Assembly: GCF_010728925.1 (NCBI RefSeq)
Contig: NZ_AP022608.1
Location: 2,108,001 to 2,172,000, forward strand
Reading direction: 5' to 3'
Length of the DNA stretch: 64,000 nt
DNA from: Mycolicibacterium gadium
Lineage (GTDB): Bacteria > Actinomycetota > Actinomycetes > Mycobacteriales > Mycobacteriaceae
Numbering within the stretch: position 1 is the stretch's first letter; the number at the start of each line of letters is the position of its first letter. Shown here piece after piece: positions 1 through 8,070 of the stretch. The notes beneath the pieces were generated by a model. The model worked only from the letters and a program-made list of their open reading frames with translations. It was not told where the DNA came from and did no database searches. Made by a program: the position numbers and the translations under genes.

Positions 1-549
1 CATGTCTGCTGCGACATCCCCAGGACCGTTGTCGGATAGTTCAAGCAACTTGTCGCTCTTCTGCCGAATGGCGACCTGTTTGTCCTCGGGTATGCCCAAC
101 AGGTATCCGATGGTTCGCATCGGCATCCACGCACCGAGATCGGCGATGAAGTCGAATCGATCGGTCTCGGCCAGCGGTTCCAGTGATCGCCGGCAGAACT
201 CCCTGGCCAATGGCTCGATGGCGGCCATGCGCCGCGGAGTGAAAACGCCCGACAACAGGCGTCGGTGCAGGTCATGAATCGGTGGGTCTTCGAACAAGAT
301 GATGCCCGGGGGCACCTCGATATTGTTGAGCAGCACCTCGATGACCGTGCCGCGGCCGGATCGATAGTCCTGCCAGTTCACCAACTCCCGGGCGACGTCC
401 GAGTGCCTGCTGAGCGCATAAAAGCCGTACTTCTCGTTGTGGTAGAGCGGCGCTTCCTCGCGCAGGCGCCGCCACACCGGGTACGGATCGTCATCGATCT
501 CGAAGTCGAAAGGGTCGTAGTACGGGTCAACCTTCACCCTGTATGTCAC
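1..549 (-). CDS. Cytochrome P450, N-terminal part (cut by window edge)
   Basis: Open on the minus strand from a GTG at 549 through base 1 (183 codons, no stop). The translation has the bacterial CYP N-terminus: a PYPVWRRLREEAPLYHNEKYGFYALSRHSDV segment pattern (near residues 15-45), then a B'-C region ending in DPPIHDLHRRLLSGVFTPRRM, the usual 'D-P-P-x-H-x-x-x-R' helix C motif. The I-helix and haem Cys lie beyond the edge, so redox activity cannot be confirmed. It follows the SDR at 594-1424 on the same strand but has a palindromic site of its own (555-570) just upstream of the GTG. Substrate is unknown; the context of SDRs and a Bfd-like protein suggests oxidative catabolism. No good Shine-Dalgarno is visible, so the start could also be the GTG at 537. 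Confidence 0.85.
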   Translation of the reverse strand, partial: MTYRVKVDPYYDPFDFEIDDDPYPVWRRLREEAPLYHNEKYGFYALSRHSDVARELVNWQDYRSGRGTVIEVLLNNIEVPPGIILFEDPPIHDLHRRLLSGVFTPRRMAAIEPLAREFCRRSLEPLAETDRFDFIADLGAWMPMRTIGYLLGIPEDKQVAIRQKSDKLLELSDNGPGDVAADM

Positions 550-554
550 GAGCC

Positions 555-570
555 GAGAATAAGCGTTATC
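555..570. promoter_or_regulatory. Palindromic operator, GAGAA-N6-TTATC type (site 1)
   Basis: GAGAATAAGCGTTATC lies 5 bp upstream of the P450 GTG start and within the tail region after the upstream SDR. It extends outward as CCGAnAA...TTnTCGG. The same 16-bp pattern recurs at 1439-1454 and 4760-4775, always between a minus-strand gene and its upstream region. The shared form suggests one common regulator; its identity is not visible. Confidence 0.5.
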
Positions 571-593
571 GGCTGTCGCAACTACGTTTTCTG

Positions 594-1424
594 TTATTCC
601 GCAGGCCGCATGCTGTTGCCTTTGATGACCGGCATGTTCGTCCAGGTGCCCCTGTCATCGCGATACCAGCCCGCAGCGGCCAGGGCGCCACCGTCGGCGT
701 GCACGACGGATCCCGAGACCCACGCGGCCAACGGACTGGCCAGGAAAAGCACGCAGCCCGCGATGTCTTCCGGAGTGCCGAACCGCCCCAGCGGAATCCA
801 CCGCGGCATGTGATGCCGTTGCGATGGGTGGATCATCCTGTCGAGAGGAACCTGGGCGCTATCGGTGGTCTCTGGTGCGACCGCGTTGACCCGAATGCCT
901 TCCGGCCCCAATTCCAGGGCCAAGCTCATGGTGAAACCGGTGATCGCGGCCTTGAACGCGCCGTAGACCGCGAACTGTGGGATACCGCGGAAGCCTTCGA
1001 TCGACGAGATGTTCACAATGCTCGCGCCGCCGCCCGCGGCTCGCAGCAGCGGCAGCATCACCCGTGTGACGGAGAAGATGTGCTTGAGGTTCACCCGGTA
1101 GATGTCGTCGATCTGCTCGTCTGTCAGCTTCTCGAACGGCGTCGGACGCGTCATGAAGTGCCCGACGTTGTTGACCAACACATCGAGGCGCCCGAATCGA
1201 TCAGCGATTGTCGTTGCGAGTTCCGCCACGTCGACGGCGTCGGTCGCATCGCCGTGTATCACTGTGACGTTGGCGCCCGCAGTCCGCAGTTCGTCGGCTC
1301 GGGTCTCGTCGATCTCGAGCGCGACGACCGAGGCGCCCTGTTCGGCGAATATCGACACGGTCGCTCGCCCGATTCCTGCGCCGCCACCGGTGACCAGAAC
1401 AACCTTGTCGGTGAAGTCGATCAT
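594..1424 (-). CDS. SDR family NAD(P)-dependent oxidoreductase
   Basis: 276-aa classical short-chain dehydrogenase. The Rossmann motif VTGGGAGIG is at about residues 11-19, NNVG at about 85-88, and the catalytic Ser140/141, Tyr154 and Lys158 (YGAFK) are all present. The ORF opens further upstream at a GTG, but that GTG lies inside GGAGG; the ATG at 1424, six bases after GGAGG, is the better start. The closest relative in this window is the SDR at 22602-23459, which shares NLxHxFSVTR and SxEGxRG...VYGAxKAA. Acidic Glu after beta-2 (ALEID) favours NAD(H). It likely oxidises a secondary alcohol or hydroxyacyl compound; the substrate is not known. Confidence 0.88.
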   Translation of the reverse strand: MIDFTDKVVLVTGGGAGIGRATVSIFAEQGASVVALEIDETRADELRTAGANVTVIHGDATDAVDVAELATTIADRFGRLDVLVNNVGHFMTRPTPFEKLTDEQIDDIYRVNLKHIFSVTRVMLPLLRAAGGGASIVNISSIEGFRGIPQFAVYGAFKAAITGFTMSLALELGPEGIRVNAVAPETTDSAQVPLDRMIHPSQRHHMPRWIPLGRFGTPEDIAGCVLFLASPLAAWVSGSVVHADGGALAAAGWYRDDRGTWTNMPVIKGNSMRPAE

Positions 1425-1438
1425 GCCTACCTCCACTA

Positions 1439-1466
1439 GAGAACCAATATTCTCACATGCGAGAAT
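1439..1466. promoter_or_regulatory. Overlapping palindromic operators (site 2)
   Basis: Two overlapping palindromes lie between the divergent SDR and the 1475 gene: GAGAACCAATATTCTC (1439-1454) and ATTCTCACATGCGAGAAT (1449-1466). The GAGAA half-sites at 1439, 1450 (inverted) and 1461 are each 11 bp apart, about one helical turn. This suggests cooperative binding of a dimeric repressor covering both divergent promoters. Confidence 0.6.
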
Positions 1467-1474
1467 CGTCGATC

Positions 1475-2116
1475 ATGGGCGACACCGCACTCCGCAGCTT
1501 CGTCTTTGCGGTTGAGTTCGCGGTCGGCGAACCCGAACGCGTGTGGCCGGTTCTGACGCATCACGAAGAAAACCTGCGAGAGCTCGGCGCGCACTACGCG
1601 TTCATTTACGAATCGATCGTCGAGGCAGGACGGGTGCTGGTCGTCATCGGCGTTCGGACCCGGGAGCCGCTGTTGGACTTTCTCCGATCACCGCAGCTCT
1701 TCGAATGGTTCGACGCGGTTGGCCTCGACGATCTGCCCGCCGTATTCGCAGGGGAGGCTGTTGCACGATTCGATATCGGCGAGGCGCCCGCACCGGGCAC
1801 GGAGATCGTCGTCGCCGCGGTCACTCCGGTCGAAGACGTCGACGGGTTCATCGCCCGGGTGCGTGCATCGCTCTTCAAGTTCGGCAGGGCCGGGATTCGC
1901 AGGACCCTGGTCTACCGAGCGTTCGACACCCCGCACGAGGTGATGTTCCTGCAGCAACTGGCGGATCCGGACAAGGCACTCGTATGGGTCGAGCACTCGG
2001 AGGTGGCTGCGTCCTGGCTGACCGCCGCTGGCGTGGGAGCCTATCCGCCGGTATTTGTCGGACGGTTCGTCAACGCGATGCGCCCGGCCCAGACCAGCGG
2101 AACGGACCTGCACTGA
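1475..2116 (+). CDS. Unrecognised protein, two alpha/beta halves
   Basis: 213 aa from the ATG at 1475. An in-frame ATG at 1457 also exists, but it lies inside the operator palindrome. I do not recognise the family. The protein looks like two similar halves (about 1-110 and 111-213), each with alternating short strands and helices ending in a repeated (P/V)AVFAGEAVARFD or YPPVFVGRFVNAM segment. This is reminiscent of tandem ferredoxin-like (dimeric alpha/beta-barrel) domains. There is no signal peptide or membrane segment. It is the first gene of a plus-strand operon with the Bfd-like gene (stop and start overlap as TGATG) and two SDRs, so a role in the same pathway is likely. Confidence 0.7.
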   Translation: MGDTALRSFVFAVEFAVGEPERVWPVLTHHEENLRELGAHYAFIYESIVEAGRVLVVIGVRTREPLLDFLRSPQLFEWFDAVGLDDLPAVFAGEAVARFDIGEAPAPGTEIVVAAVTPVEDVDGFIARVRASLFKFGRAGIRRTLVYRAFDTPHEVMFLQQLADPDKALVWVEHSEVAASWLTAAGVGAYPPVFVGRFVNAMRPAQTSGTDLH

Positions 2117-2310
2117 TGTACGTCTGTCTGTGTCAAGGTGTCACGAACGAAACGGTTTCTGCCGCCGTCGTCGCCGGAGCGAAGACCCCCAAGCAGGTGT
2201 CCACGGCGTGCGGGGCAGGATCGGAGTGCGGTAGATGTTGCCGCACCATCCGGTCGATCATCGATTCGCTGGCGACAACGACGAAACCAGGCAGGGGAAG
2301 CAGAGTATGA
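2116..2310 (+). CDS. Bfd-like [2Fe-2S] protein
   Basis: 64-aa protein of the bacterioferritin-associated ferredoxin (BFD-like [2Fe-2S]) type. Cys4 and Cys6 (CLC) near the N-terminus and Cys38/Cys41 (CxxC) supply the four cluster ligands in the usual CxC...CxxC layout; Cys32 and Cys42 are extra. The start ATG overlaps the stop of the upstream gene, and its own stop overlaps the next ATG (ATGA), so it is translationally coupled to both neighbours. In Bfd the domain docks on bacterioferritin. Here there is no bacterioferritin gene nearby, and the context of P450 and SDR genes suggests electron transfer to a pathway enzyme instead (inference). Confidence 0.85.
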   Translation: MYVCLCQGVTNETVSAAVVAGAKTPKQVSTACGAGSECGRCCRTIRSIIDSLATTTKPGRGSRV

Positions 2311-3065
2311 CTGATCCGCACTCCGACATCGCGGGGATACGGATGCTCATTGTCGGCGCGTCCTCGGGAATCGGACGGGCGCTGGCACTGGCGGCCCATT
2401 CGCGAGGCGCCAAAGTCGCGCTCGCAGCGCGCCGGGTGAACATCCTTTCCAAGCTGGCCGATCAGCTCGGCGGCTCCGCGCACGAGCTCGACGTGTCCGA
2501 CCCGCAAGCCATCGAGCGCGTCGTCAGCGAGGTTGCGACACTCCTTGGCGGCCTCGACGCCATAGTGTTCACCAGCGCCTCTGCGCCATTCGCGTTGATC
2601 GAAGACACCGATGTGACGACATGGATGCACACCTACGCTGTCAACGCGGTCGGCGCCTCCCACTTGTTGCGCGCCGCAGTGCCGCACCTTAGCGACAACG
2701 CAGTCGCGCTCGTCGCCTCGAGTCACGACGTCGGGAGACCCCGTGCGGGCGTCGCGGCGTATCACGCGAGCAAGGCCGCCCTCGACGAGATCCTGAGGTC
2801 ATGGCGTGCCGAGCATCCGGAACTGCCAGTCATCCGGGTGAGCGTCGGCCCGACGGAGGGTACCGAGATCCTGCGCGGTGCTGACCGCGATCTGCTGGCA
2901 GACCTCTACCGGACCTGGGCCCAGGAGGGTCAGATTCCCGCCGAGATGTCAGCGGTCGACGATGTCGCGAACGCCCTGCTGTCCTTCATTGCCGTCGCGC
3001 GAGCCAACCCGACGGTCGTCAGCGATATCGTGCATCTCGCGCCGCGCGCTCGCGCCAAGAACTGA
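2307..3065 (+). CDS. SDR family oxidoreductase
   Basis: 252-aa short-chain dehydrogenase with VGASSGIG at about residues 16-23, catalytic Ser138/139, Tyr152 and Lys156 (YHASK). Arg-rich 'AARR' after beta-2 favours NADP(H). The ATG overlaps the Bfd stop (ATGA), with GGGGAAG upstream as ribosome site. The C-terminal half (SWRAEHPELPVIRVSVGPTEG) is similar to the SDR at 13748-14536, marking a paralogous pair. It is the third gene of the 1475-3881 operon. Substrate unknown. Confidence 0.88.
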   Translation: MTDPHSDIAGIRMLIVGASSGIGRALALAAHSRGAKVALAARRVNILSKLADQLGGSAHELDVSDPQAIERVVSEVATLLGGLDAIVFTSASAPFALIEDTDVTTWMHTYAVNAVGASHLLRAAVPHLSDNAVALVASSHDVGRPRAGVAAYHASKAALDEILRSWRAEHPELPVIRVSVGPTEGTEILRGADRDLLADLYRTWAQEGQIPAEMSAVDDVANALLSFIAVARANPTVVSDIVHLAPRARAKN

Positions 3066-3077
3066 GGAGTACACACC

Positions 3078-3881
3078 ATGGATCTGGGCTTTGCGGGCGC
3101 CAAAGCTGTCGTCACCGGGGGCAGTAAGGGCATGGGACTGGCGATTGCCGAAACCCTTGGCGCCGACGGTGCTTCGGTCGCGATCATGGCGCGGGGACAG
3201 CAGGCCCTGGAGTCGGCGGCTGAGTGCGTTCGAAGCGCAGGCGCTCCAGAGGTCCTCGCCCTGAGTGTCGATATGGCCGACGCTGAATCGATCGCGGCCG
3301 GGTATGCCGCGGTGAGTGATGCGTGGGGCCAACTCAATGTTCTGGTGCACACGATCGGCCCGAGTGCCGGTTCGTTCGAGGAGCTCGACGACGACGACTG
3401 GCACGCGGCATTCGATCTGGGCACGATGTCGGCGGTCCGTTCGGTGCGCGCGGCGCTGCCCATGCTCCGCGCCGCCGAGTGGGCCCGCATCGTCACGCTG
3501 TCCGCGCACTCGATCCAGCGCCAGAGCGAACGCCTGGTGGCCTATACCGCGACGAAGGCCGCGCTGTCGAGCTTCACCAAGAATCTCTCGAAGAGCCTCG
3601 GTCCCGAAGGCATCCTTGTGAACTGTGTATGTCCAGGCACGATCGTGACCGCCAGTTTCACCGAAATCCTCAAGGACGTGCTCGCCGCCGATGGCCTGGA
3701 CTCCTCCGATCCTCACGATGTCATGAAGTGGGTGGAGCAGACCTACGGGCATCCCTGCGACATCGGCCGTGCCGGACTACCCGAGGAAATCGCCTCTGCG
3801 ACAGCGTATCTGGCGTCACGTCGCAACGGCTACGTCACCGGTGCGACCGTGAACGTCGATGGCGGATCGGACTTCATCTGA
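3078..3881 (+). CDS. SDR family oxidoreductase
   Basis: 267-aa short-chain dehydrogenase, last gene of the operon starting at 1475. VTGGSKGMG lies at about residues 12-20; Ser142, Tyr156 and Lys160 (YTATK) are present, and the C-terminus ends with the common NVDGGSDFI-type motif. A GAGGAG ribosome site precedes the ATG. Overall it resembles 3-oxoacyl-ACP-reductase-like SDRs. It ends 9 bp from the convergent SDR at 3891, with no room for separate long terminators. Confidence 0.88.
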   Translation: MDLGFAGAKAVVTGGSKGMGLAIAETLGADGASVAIMARGQQALESAAECVRSAGAPEVLALSVDMADAESIAAGYAAVSDAWGQLNVLVHTIGPSAGSFEELDDDDWHAAFDLGTMSAVRSVRAALPMLRAAEWARIVTLSAHSIQRQSERLVAYTATKAALSSFTKNLSKSLGPEGILVNCVCPGTIVTASFTEILKDVLAADGLDSSDPHDVMKWVEQTYGHPCDIGRAGLPEEIASATAYLASRRNGYVTGATVNVDGGSDFI

Positions 3882-3890
3882 AGAGACGGC

Positions 3891-4733
3891 TCAGCCGTTC
3901 TTGGACATCTCCCGGTCGGCGGTATCCGTCCACGTCGCCTGGTGGCGATCCATCGTCATCGCCCCGTCCCACCCACCATCGGTCCACAACACGGTACCGC
4001 CGACATAGCTGAACCGCGGACTGCCCAGACACACCAGCGGCCAGGCTTGCTCCTCCGGCGTCGAGTAGCGGCCAACCGGGCCGACCGACTGGTCGACGAC
4101 CGCTTTGGTGGCGAAGTCCTGGAAAGCCGGCATCATCGCGGTCTCGGTGGGACCCGGGTTGATGCAGTTGATCCGGATGTCCTTGGTCGCCAGTTCCGGA
4201 TACCACCAACTCACCCACGCATCGGTGATGTACTTCGAGTAGGCGTAACCGCTCCACGACCACTTCTTCTCATTCGCGGTGAGCCATTCGACCGCGGCAT
4301 CGAAGCCGTCGGTCTCCAGAAGCTCCGTGATCACCTTGATATGGTCCTGCCAGCCGATCGCGGCCGACGAGGAGATCACGCTGATCGACGAGCCGTCAGC
4401 CATCTTCGGCACCAGCTGCTCGGCCAGATGCCGTGCACCGACGAAGTTCACCAAAATCGTGTCCCACTCGCTGAACGGCGGGCCGGGAAGTCCTGCGCAG
4501 CTGAACAAGCCGTCGACCGGACCGTCGATCGATGCGGCGACGGTTTCGATGTTCGCGCGATCGCGCAGGTCGATCGTCAAGGCGCGGTCCACATCAACGG
4601 TGGTCGGATTGATGTCGAGCGCAGTCACGCGGGCGCCCAGGTCGACGAGAATCTGCGCCGCCGCCTGACCCATTCCCGACGCCGCTCCTGTCACGACGAC
4701 CGATTTGCCCTTGTAACCGAGCACGTCTTCCAT
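3891..4733 (-). CDS. SDR, 3-alpha-hydroxysteroid / coniferyl-alcohol dehydrogenase-like
   Basis: 280-aa SDR with VTGAASGMG at about 14-22, SSSAA around 120-124, then an unusually long insert before Tyr163-x3-Lys167. The enlarged gap between catalytic Ser and Tyr is typical of the 3-alpha-hydroxysteroid dehydrogenase/carbonyl reductase and coniferyl-alcohol dehydrogenase group. The ORF is open 40 codons further upstream, but only the ATG at 4733 has a fitting ribosome site (AGTGAGG), and the upstream stretch contains the operator at 4760. It is divergent from the DAPDH-like gene at 4825. A hydroxyl on a ring or side chain of a polycyclic/aromatic compound would fit, but this is inference. Confidence 0.87.
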   Translation of the reverse strand: MEDVLGYKGKSVVVTGAASGMGQAAAQILVDLGARVTALDINPTTVDVDRALTIDLRDRANIETVAASIDGPVDGLFSCAGLPGPPFSEWDTILVNFVGARHLAEQLVPKMADGSSISVISSSAAIGWQDHIKVITELLETDGFDAAVEWLTANEKKWSWSGYAYSKYITDAWVSWWYPELATKDIRINCINPGPTETAMMPAFQDFATKAVVDQSVGPVGRYSTPEEQAWPLVCLGSPRFSYVGGTVLWTDGGWDGAMTMDRHQATWTDTADREMSKNG

Positions 4734-4759
4734 ATCGAGAACCTCACTTCGCGAATAGT

Positions 4760-4775
4760 GAGAACAAACATTATC
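4760..4775. promoter_or_regulatory. Palindromic operator (site 3)
   Basis: GAGAACAAACATTATC sits between the divergent SDR (3891-4733) and DAPDH-like gene (4825). It extends as GTGAnAA...TTnTCAC. It matches sites 1 and 2 in length and half-site spacing. An additional inverted repeat, CTCACT...AGTGAG, lies just before it at 4743-4762. Confidence 0.55.
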
Positions 4776-4824
4776 ACCATCGATACTGTGAAACTCTGCG
4801 CCTGGACTGAAGGGAGCGCTGAAG

Positions 4825-5904
4825 TTGACAAGAACGCGACCGATACGGGTCATTCAGTGGGCCACCGGTGGAGTCGGTACCGAGATGGTGACGACCATCC
4901 TCGATCACCGCCCCGACATCCAACTGGTCGGTGCGCGTGTCTACTCCCAAGCGAAGCACGGTGTCGACATCGGCAGGATCGTCGGCCGCGACCAGATCGG
5001 CGTCACTGCGACGATCGACACCGCCGAGATCCTCGCGCTCGACGCCGATCTCGTACTCTACGCGCCGTCGTTCACCGATCTCGACGATGTCTGCGCCCTG
5101 CTCGCGAGCGGAAAGAATGTGGCGACGCCGTCGTTCCTATTCCACCCGCGGCGCATTCCGGAGGCGGATCGGCGACGTCTGCAGGAAGCCTGCGAGCAGG
5201 GTGGCGCCACCATCCACGGCAGCGGCTTGAACCCGGGCAACCTGTCCGGTGTGCTGCCGTTGGCGCTGTCGGGGATGAGCCGCACCATCGACCAGGTCAC
5301 GCTGCAGGAGCGCGCCGACTGGACGCTGTGGGAAAGCACTGAGATCACCTTCGACGGCATGTGGTTCGGTCGTCCGCCGGACGAGGTGACGCCGTCGGCC
5401 AATGGGTACCTCAGTTTCCTGACAAAGCTGTTCGTCGAGCAGACCTGGTTCATCTCCGACACGTTGAACGCCGAAATCGACGACGTGTCGGTGAGTCTCG
5501 AATGCGTGCCCGCGACCAAGGACTTCGAGATGTTCGGCCACGTGGTGCGCGCTGGCAGCACGGCCGGGCAACGCTGGAACTTCCGCGGCCATCGCAACGG
5601 CAAGACGCTGATCGAGTTCGAGACCCTGTGGACCATTGGCGGCGAGTATCCCGGGCACTGGCCCAAGCCCTTGGACGGCTGGACGCTGACAATCGAAGGT
5701 GACCCGTCGATGCGCACACATTTCTTCCCCCTCGCCAGCTTCTCGCGCGACGCCTCGATCGAAAAGCATGTGAAGGCCGGATTGATCACGGTGGCGATGC
5801 AGGTCGTCAACGCGATTCCTGCGGTGTGCGACGCACCGGCCGGCTTCGCGACCATGGCGGATCTGCCCTTGATCCGCAGCTATACCGGCTTCGGCAACCG
5901 GTGA
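4825..5904 (+). CDS. DapB/2,4-diaminopentanoate-dehydrogenase-like oxidoreductase (paralog 1)
   Basis: 359-aa protein with an N-terminal Rossmann fold starting VIQWATGGVG (about residues 9-18), the DapB-like NAD(P)-binding form. A conserved GLNPGNLSG turn follows near residue 134, and then the C-terminal domain of the 2,4-diaminopentanoate-dehydrogenase-like (DAP_DH_C) family. The start is a TTG at 4825 preceded by AAGGGAG at proper distance; no ATG fits. Known family members deaminate or reduce small amines with NAD(P), but the mycobacterial members have unproven substrates. It is one of four paralogs in 8 kb (also 7011, 9445, 11852). It is divergent from an SDR across a shared operator and converges on the SDR at 5950. 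Confidence 0.82.
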   Translation: MTRTRPIRVIQWATGGVGTEMVTTILDHRPDIQLVGARVYSQAKHGVDIGRIVGRDQIGVTATIDTAEILALDADLVLYAPSFTDLDDVCALLASGKNVATPSFLFHPRRIPEADRRRLQEACEQGGATIHGSGLNPGNLSGVLPLALSGMSRTIDQVTLQERADWTLWESTEITFDGMWFGRPPDEVTPSANGYLSFLTKLFVEQTWFISDTLNAEIDDVSVSLECVPATKDFEMFGHVVRAGSTAGQRWNFRGHRNGKTLIEFETLWTIGGEYPGHWPKPLDGWTLTIEGDPSMRTHFFPLASFSRDASIEKHVKAGLITVAMQVVNAIPAVCDAPAGFATMADLPLIRSYTGFGNR

Positions 5905-5918
5905 TTTGGGTGCGTATA

Positions 5919-5935
5919 CGTTCGCTTACCGAACG
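5919..5935. terminator. Short palindrome between convergent genes
   Basis: CGTTCG-CTTAC-CGAACG lies in the 45-bp gap between convergent genes ending at 5904 and 5950. It could form a small hairpin acting for both strands. There is no T-tract, so termination is a guess. Confidence 0.3.
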
Positions 5936-5949
5936 TTCGCGCACCGAAA

Positions 5950-6903
5950 TCACTTGGGCGGTAGGCTCTCCGGCGATGTGACGTAACCCATCTCGTCGTA
6001 CAGGGTTCGAGGCACGAGAAGACCTGTCGTGTCGAGGATCTCGGGTAGATGCTCGGCCACGTCCTCAGCACTCAGGCTGCCGTCGGGCGACGTCCAACCG
6101 CGTGAGATGCCGATCTGAACCGCTGCAACGCGACCCATGAACGCACTGAACACGGTCTGCGTCTGCGTGCAGGCCTCGCTCGCGAGATACGCCACCACGG
6201 GGGCCACCTGGTCCTGCCGCAACGTGTCGAGGAAGGCGCTGCCGTCGGGGTCGTCGGCGCCCACCCCCGTGACCGCGTCAGCCATCCGGGTACGAGCCAT
6301 CGGCATGATCGCATTGGTCGCGATGCCGAAGTCTGCGCCCTCCAGCGACAGCACGTTCATCAACCCGAGCATTCCCGTCTTGGCCGTCGAGTACCCGAGC
6401 ATGCCGTGCTGACCGAAGATTCCCGCCGCGGACGCCACCAGGACGATTCGACCGTAGCGGGCGCGCTTCATCACCTCGAATCCCGGACGAACAACGTGGA
6501 ACGCGCCGAGAAGATGATGCCGCAGGAGAGATTCGAAGCGTTCCGTCGGCCAGTCATCGACCGGGGCGTTGAACACGTTGCCCGAGTTGGCGACGATCGC
6601 GTCGAGCCTGCCGAATTCACCTTCGGCCAATTCGACGGCCATCTGCCCGCCCTTTTCGGTGCTGACATCCTCGACACACGCCACTGCCCGCCCACCGTCG
6701 GCGACGATCTCGGCAACCACATCATTGGCAGGCGTCGGATCGGAACCATTGCCGTCCACGTCGCAGCCGTTGTCGGCCACCACGACCGCGGCGCCGCGCC
6801 GGGCGACCTCGCGACAGTACGCCGCACCGAGTCCGCGTCCTCCTCCCGTGACGAGGACGACGCGATCGGCGAATGAGACCGTGGTCATGGTCCGTACAGT
6901 CAT
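5950..6903 (-). CDS. SDR, peroxisomal MFE-2-like hydroxyacyl-CoA dehydrogenase type
   Basis: 317 aa from the ATG at 6903, or 312 aa from the ATG at 6888, which gives a more normal SDR N-terminus. Neither has an ideal ribosome site: GGGAG abuts the first ATG. VTGGGRGLG is followed by the long, acidic, Gly-rich loop (DNGCDVDGNGSDPTPAND) typical of SDRs related to the dehydrogenase unit of multifunctional enzyme 2 (HSD17B4). Counted from 6888, catalytic Ser153, Tyr166 and Lys170 (YSTAK) are present. The extended C-terminus (about 60 residues after the core) also fits that group. A role in beta-oxidation-like hydroxyacyl-CoA oxidation is plausible. Confidence 0.85.
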   Translation of the reverse strand: MTVRTMTTVSFADRVVLVTGGGRGLGAAYCREVARRGAAVVVADNGCDVDGNGSDPTPANDVVAEIVADGGRAVACVEDVSTEKGGQMAVELAEGEFGRLDAIVANSGNVFNAPVDDWPTERFESLLRHHLLGAFHVVRPGFEVMKRARYGRIVLVASAAGIFGQHGMLGYSTAKTGMLGLMNVLSLEGADFGIATNAIMPMARTRMADAVTGVGADDPDGSAFLDTLRQDQVAPVVAYLASEACTQTQTVFSAFMGRVAAVQIGISRGWTSPDGSLSAEDVAEHLPEILDTTGLLVPRTLYDEMGYVTSPESLPPK

Positions 6904-7010
6904 CTCCCACTCGGATGCGGTAGGTCAAGCGTCAGGACGATACCTGGCGGTCCCGCCCCCACAGCCGTGATGTTGTTCACGACTACCGACGCGACAGCGA
7001 CCATGCTTGT

Positions 7011-8057
7011 CTACCGATTGGTCCAGTGCGCGACGAATGGTGAGATCGAGGACACGTCGTACAGGCCGGGTTCGGCGGCGAGCACCGCGGGTATCGCATT
7101 GATCGCGTGCATCGCCGTCGCCAGGCATCCCTGCTCGGCGTGATCCTCGTCGTGCGAACCGATCACGAGGTGTACCCGCATGTTCGGCTCCCCCTCGAAG
7201 GTGATCTCATAGCCGATTTCCGTCGGCCAGTCCGGCGCCAGATCATCGGCCATCCGGGTGAGATGCTCGACGGACATGGTCGTCTCACCGCAGTCGACGG
7301 TTACACCGAAACGCATGGCGCCGACGGTGCCGGCCGGGATCTCGCCCGCGGCGACCGTCAAGGCCCGCGGCGTCGTCGCCACCTCGCGGAAGCCCTCGAC
7401 CGACTGGATCTGGAGGCCCAGCGATTGCGCGAGCACGGTCGCGCTCCCGATCCACGCGCTGGCCGCATAGTCGGTGTTGGTGAGCAGCGGCGTGGTGTCC
7501 TCTGGCGCATGACCGAAGCCCATCGCGTTGAAGATCAGATCGTGGCTGGCATATGTCGAGTAATTGAGCACCTCGCGCACGCTGATGTGGTCCGTCTTCT
7601 GCGTCAGGCGGGAGAGCACGGGACCAAGCGACTCTCCGAAGAAGCCGGGATACAAACCTAGACCCAGGAACGAGGAACCACCTGTGCGACAGGCAGTCTC
7701 GATCCCATCGGCCAGCGACTCGTGCAGTGAGCGCGGATGGATGAATCGGCTGCCGATGGCCACCACGTTCTTACCGGACGCCAGCAAGTCGCACACATCG
7801 GCGAAGCAGCCTTCGGTGTCGGTTTCCACTTTGCCCATGTAGAGGACGATGTCGGCGTCGGACTTGATCAATGCGTCGCGGTCGTCGGTGGTGAGCACAC
7901 CAACCTCGCCCCCGCCGCCGAGCACCCCGGCGTCGACACCCACCTTGGCGGGGTCGTAGACGCGGGCACCGACAAGCTCGAGGTCGGGCCTGGCCAGGAC
8001 ATGCCGCAGGGACATCATCCCGGTGACGCCGGTTGCCCACTGAATGACGCGTGTCAT
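7011..8057 (-). CDS. DapB/DAPDH-like oxidoreductase (paralog 2)
   Basis: 348-aa member of the same family as the 4825 gene: RVIQWATGVTG at the N-terminus, LGLYPGFFGE in the middle, MGFGHAPED, and a C-terminal DAP_DH_C-like domain. The ATG at 8057 has a strong GAGGAGG ribosome site; the open frame continues upstream only into the P450 gene. It lies 13 bp downstream of the P450 at 8071-9318 on the same strand, so the two are almost certainly co-transcribed. The pairing suggests this protein acts on the P450 product or on its precursor (inference). Confidence 0.82.
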   Translation of the reverse strand: MTRVIQWATGVTGMMSLRHVLARPDLELVGARVYDPAKVGVDAGVLGGGGEVGVLTTDDRDALIKSDADIVLYMGKVETDTEGCFADVCDLLASGKNVVAIGSRFIHPRSLHESLADGIETACRTGGSSFLGLGLYPGFFGESLGPVLSRLTQKTDHISVREVLNYSTYASHDLIFNAMGFGHAPEDTTPLLTNTDYAASAWIGSATVLAQSLGLQIQSVEGFREVATTPRALTVAAGEIPAGTVGAMRFGVTVDCGETTMSVEHLTRMADDLAPDWPTEIGYEITFEGEPNMRVHLVIGSHDEDHAEQGCLATAMHAINAIPAVLAAEPGLYDVSSISPFVAHWTNR

Positions 8058-8070
8058 CTCGATGTCCTCC

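Noticed and set aside
543..1439. Long plus-strand ORF opposite the SDR
   Set aside because: Its translation is Arg/His/Val-rich without any domain, while the minus strand has a perfect SDR. It is a GC-driven coding shadow.
5919..5935. A TetR operator instead of a terminator
   Set aside because: It lies between two convergent gene ends, not near any promoter, so a regulatory role is unlikely.
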